Positions 14,128 through 15,732 of a DNA stretch of 15,732 nt are shown in pieces. Within the stretch, counting starts at the first letter, position 1. Every line of letters begins with the position of its first letter. The notes below the pieces were generated by a model that was not told the origin of the DNA, did not search any database, and saw only the letters and a program-made list of their open reading frames with translations. This DNA comes from Rugosibacter sp. (GTDB taxonomy: Bacteria > Pseudomonadota > Gammaproteobacteria > Burkholderiales > Rhodocyclaceae). Where the stretch lies: assembly GCA_030652715.1 (NCBI GenBank), contig JAUSQB010000070.1, positions 1 to 15,732 of the forward strand, given 5' to 3'. Position numbers and translations under genes: made by a program.

Positions 14128-14425
14128 CTCTTCCTCCTGTTATGCTCAGTAGTAGTTTTATGCCTGCTATCGCACAGCGGTTTGTTGTTTCGCCATGTGG
14201 GCAGCATCCATTTTATGAACGCTATGCTGTTGATATCGAGAACCGCAGCATACCGGAAATGGCCGTTTATGCATGCTCCATGCGCCTTCCGATTCTGTCT
14301 TTCGCAGCGAAGCAGGCGAGTAATGGGCGCTGGCAAGAGACCCATGCATAAAAGAGATAAATCCCGGCTAGACTCTTGCGCTATAACGGAAAAACTTCCC
14401 TAATGGAAAAGGAGCGGTGAAATAA
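14128..14425. other. 298-base gap between lipoprotein gene and chemoreceptor gene
   Basis: No convincing gene. A 69-codon open frame (14142-14351) has no recognisable family and no ribosome binding site. Inverted repeats TATGCTG/CAGCATA (14223-14252) and GCAAGAG/CTCTTGC (14333-14379) are of a size expected by chance. No T-tailed terminator was found. The chemoreceptor promoter presumably lies here, since TATAAC at 14382-14387 and TAAA at 14358 are present, but no sigma-28 or sigma-70 site is clear. AAAAGGAG at 14407-14414 is the ribosome binding site for the next gene. Confidence 0.5.
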
Positions 14426-15732
14426 ATGATGGATAGATTATCGCTGAAGCAAAAGTACGCTGTCGGATTCTTTCTGGTAATTGTCATATCGCTTTCGAAT
14501 CTCGCAGGAGTGCGTTACTTGAGCAAGGGCGCGCTCTTCTATCATCTTGAGCGTATGTATCTTGCGGAGAACATGGAGCTACGCCGTGCGCTTGATGCGG
14601 TAGAGCAAGGCACGCCGCTCGCTGCGACTGTGTCGCGAGCCGACTTGCTGGCGCACATCGCCCGCGACAAAGATCTGGCTGAGTCGGCAGGAACCGAGCT
14701 ATTCTGGATAGAAAGGGCATTTTTTCGGGTGGTTGGTCACGGCATAGTGCTTGATTTGCCGAGAAAGGCTATACAAGATCTGTCACGCATGCGCGAGATC
14801 ATAGAGACCGAGCCGGGGCAGGAGGTGACACAGACGCTTGTCGCCAAGCTCAAGCCGGATTTTGCCGAACTTCTCGACACTGGGGTAAGGTTCGGCCCTG
14901 CGGTCGCCGCTGCCGTGGGCTTTCTGCAAAATGTTTTCTGGGTCGTGACGGTCTTGGGGGCATGTCTGCTCATTGGTATCTTTGCAGTTCTGCGGCGCAG
15001 CACTCTGGTGCCGCTCGAAGCAGCGCTCAAGATTACGCGCCAGATTGCGGCGGGCGATTTAACGGGTCGCATCGAGCCCGGCTCGACCGACGAGCTGGGT
15101 GTGTTGATTGGCGCGTTGAAGGAGATGAATGAAAACCTGAAGGGGATCGTGACCGAAGTCAGGGAGGGCACCGATGCCATCTCCACAGCTTCAAAGCAGA
15201 TCGCCTCGGGCAATGCGGATTTGAGTCAGCGCACGGAAGAGCAGGCATCGAGCCTGGAGGAGACGGCCTCTTCGATGGAGGAGCTCACCAGCACGGTGAA
15301 GCAGAACTCGGATAACGCGAAACAGGCGAATCAACTGGCGGCAAGCGCTTCGGATGTGGCCGTCAAGGGCGGCCAGGTGGTCGGGCAGGTGGTTACCACC
15401 ATGTCCTCCATCAACGAATCGTCAAAGAAAATCGTAGACATTATCAGTGTGATCGACGGCATTGCATTTCAGACCAACATCCTTGCGCTCAATGCCGCAG
15501 TGGAGGCGGCGCGCGCGGGGGAACAAGGGCGTGGTTTTGCGGTAGTGGCCAGTGAAGTGAGGAGTCTGGCACAGCGCAGTGCAGCGGCAGCAAAGGAAAT
15601 CAAGGTACTGATCGGGGACTCTGTGGACAAGGTGGATATCGGGACCAAGCTGGTGGATGAGGCTGGGAAGACGATGCAGGAGATTGTAACCTCGGTGAAG
15701 CGGGTGACCGATATCATGAGCGAGATCGCGGC
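14426..15732 (+). CDS. Methyl-accepting chemotaxis protein, 3' end outside window
   Basis: 435 codons are present without a stop, running off the window end. TM1 spans about residues 11-29, a mostly helical periplasmic sensor region about 30-165, and TM2 about 166-189. A HAMP domain follows (about 190-242, with VPLEAALKITRQIAAGDLTG). The signalling domain carries methylation-type helices (LSQRTEEQASSLEETASSME) and the highly conserved hairpin tip IDGIAFQTNILALNAAVEAA with ARAGEQGRGFAVVASEVR. It senses a signal in the periplasm and controls CheA through the tip. The sensor region is not one I recognise. Start: ATG at 14426 or the adjacent 14429, after AAAAGGAG. The missing part should be the rest of the second signalling helix, roughly 80-120 residues. 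Confidence 0.93.
   Translation, partial: MMDRLSLKQKYAVGFFLVIVISLSNLAGVRYLSKGALFYHLERMYLAENMELRRALDAVEQGTPLAATVSRADLLAHIARDKDLAESAGTELFWIERAFFRVVGHGIVLDLPRKAIQDLSRMREIIETEPGQEVTQTLVAKLKPDFAELLDTGVRFGPAVAAAVGFLQNVFWVVTVLGACLLIGIFAVLRRSTLVPLEAALKITRQIAAGDLTGRIEPGSTDELGVLIGALKEMNENLKGIVTEVREGTDAISTASKQIASGNADLSQRTEEQASSLEETASSMEELTSTVKQNSDNAKQANQLAASASDVAVKGGQVVGQVVTTMSSINESSKKIVDIISVIDGIAFQTNILALNAAVEAARAGEQGRGFAVVASEVRSLAQRSAAAAKEIKVLIGDSVDKVDIGTKLVDEAGKTMQEIVTSVKRVTDIMSEIA

Noticed and set aside
14142..14351. 69-codon open frame in the gap before the chemoreceptor gene
   Set aside because: No ribosome binding site, no recognisable protein character, and a length expected by chance.
14333..14379. 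Inverted repeat GCAAGAG/CTCTTGC before the chemoreceptor gene
   Set aside because: Seven-base arms 33 bases apart are expected by chance in a region this size and there is no T-run.
14358..14387. TAAA followed by a CGCTATAA-like element before the chemoreceptor gene
   Set aside because: Spacing is two bases off and only 5 of 8 positions fit the -10, too weak to call a sigma-28 promoter.

Overview
This window is almost entirely a flagellar gene block: stator genes, then the export chaperone/anti-sigma pair, then the complete rod-ring-hook run flgA-flgBCDEFGHIJ and the hook-filament junction genes flgKL. It is followed by a small lipoprotein gene and the first 435 codons of a chemoreceptor. 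The gene order, the MotC/MotD-type second stator, a bifunctional FlgJ with a muramidase domain, P- and L-ring genes, and moderate GC (mid-50s by eye) point to a Gram-negative betaproteobacterium, perhaps Nitrosomonadales such as Gallionellaceae or Methylophilaceae. That placement is inference from layout and protein character only.

Layout. Bases 1-65 hold the last codons of motC, read in a different frame from motD, which overlaps it. motD (52-846) converges with the minus-strand flgN. flgN, flgM and flgA lie on the minus strand (861-2533), and flgM has its own near-consensus sigma-28 promoter. A 230-bp divergent region separates flgA from flgB and carries a sigma-54 promoter and a palindrome. 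flgB to flgJ run rightward (2764-10193) with short gaps and usually clear ribosome binding sites. A second sigma-54 promoter (perfect consensus) and the same palindrome precede flgK. flgL is joined by a GTGA overlap to a lipoprotein gene of unknown function. A 298-bp gap without a convincing gene leads to a methyl-accepting chemotaxis protein cut by the window end.

How it works together. FlgA chaperones the P-ring protein FlgI. FlgB, C, F and G form the rod, FlgJ opens the peptidoglycan, and FlgI and FlgH form the P and L rings. FlgD caps growth of the FlgE hook, and FlgK and FlgL join hook to filament with FlgN as their chaperone. FlgM holds sigma-28 (FliA) until the hook is finished. MotC/MotD power rotation and the chemoreceptor feeds the motor. 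The promoters indicate a sigma-54 (RpoN) cascade for hook-basal-body and junction genes, with sigma-28 for the late flgM(N) transcript.

The core genes are conventional. The unusual points are two long poly-G tracts (G10 and G11) inside flgK that could make it phase-variable, a palindrome CGGCAAgttTTGCCG shared by the flgB and flgK control regions, a 25-bp exact repeat between flgJ and the lipoprotein gene in different reading frames, the uncharacterised lipoprotein coupled to flgL, and a chemoreceptor with a sensor domain I do not recognise. I see no CRISPR array, tRNA, rRNA, insertion sequence or integrase in the window.
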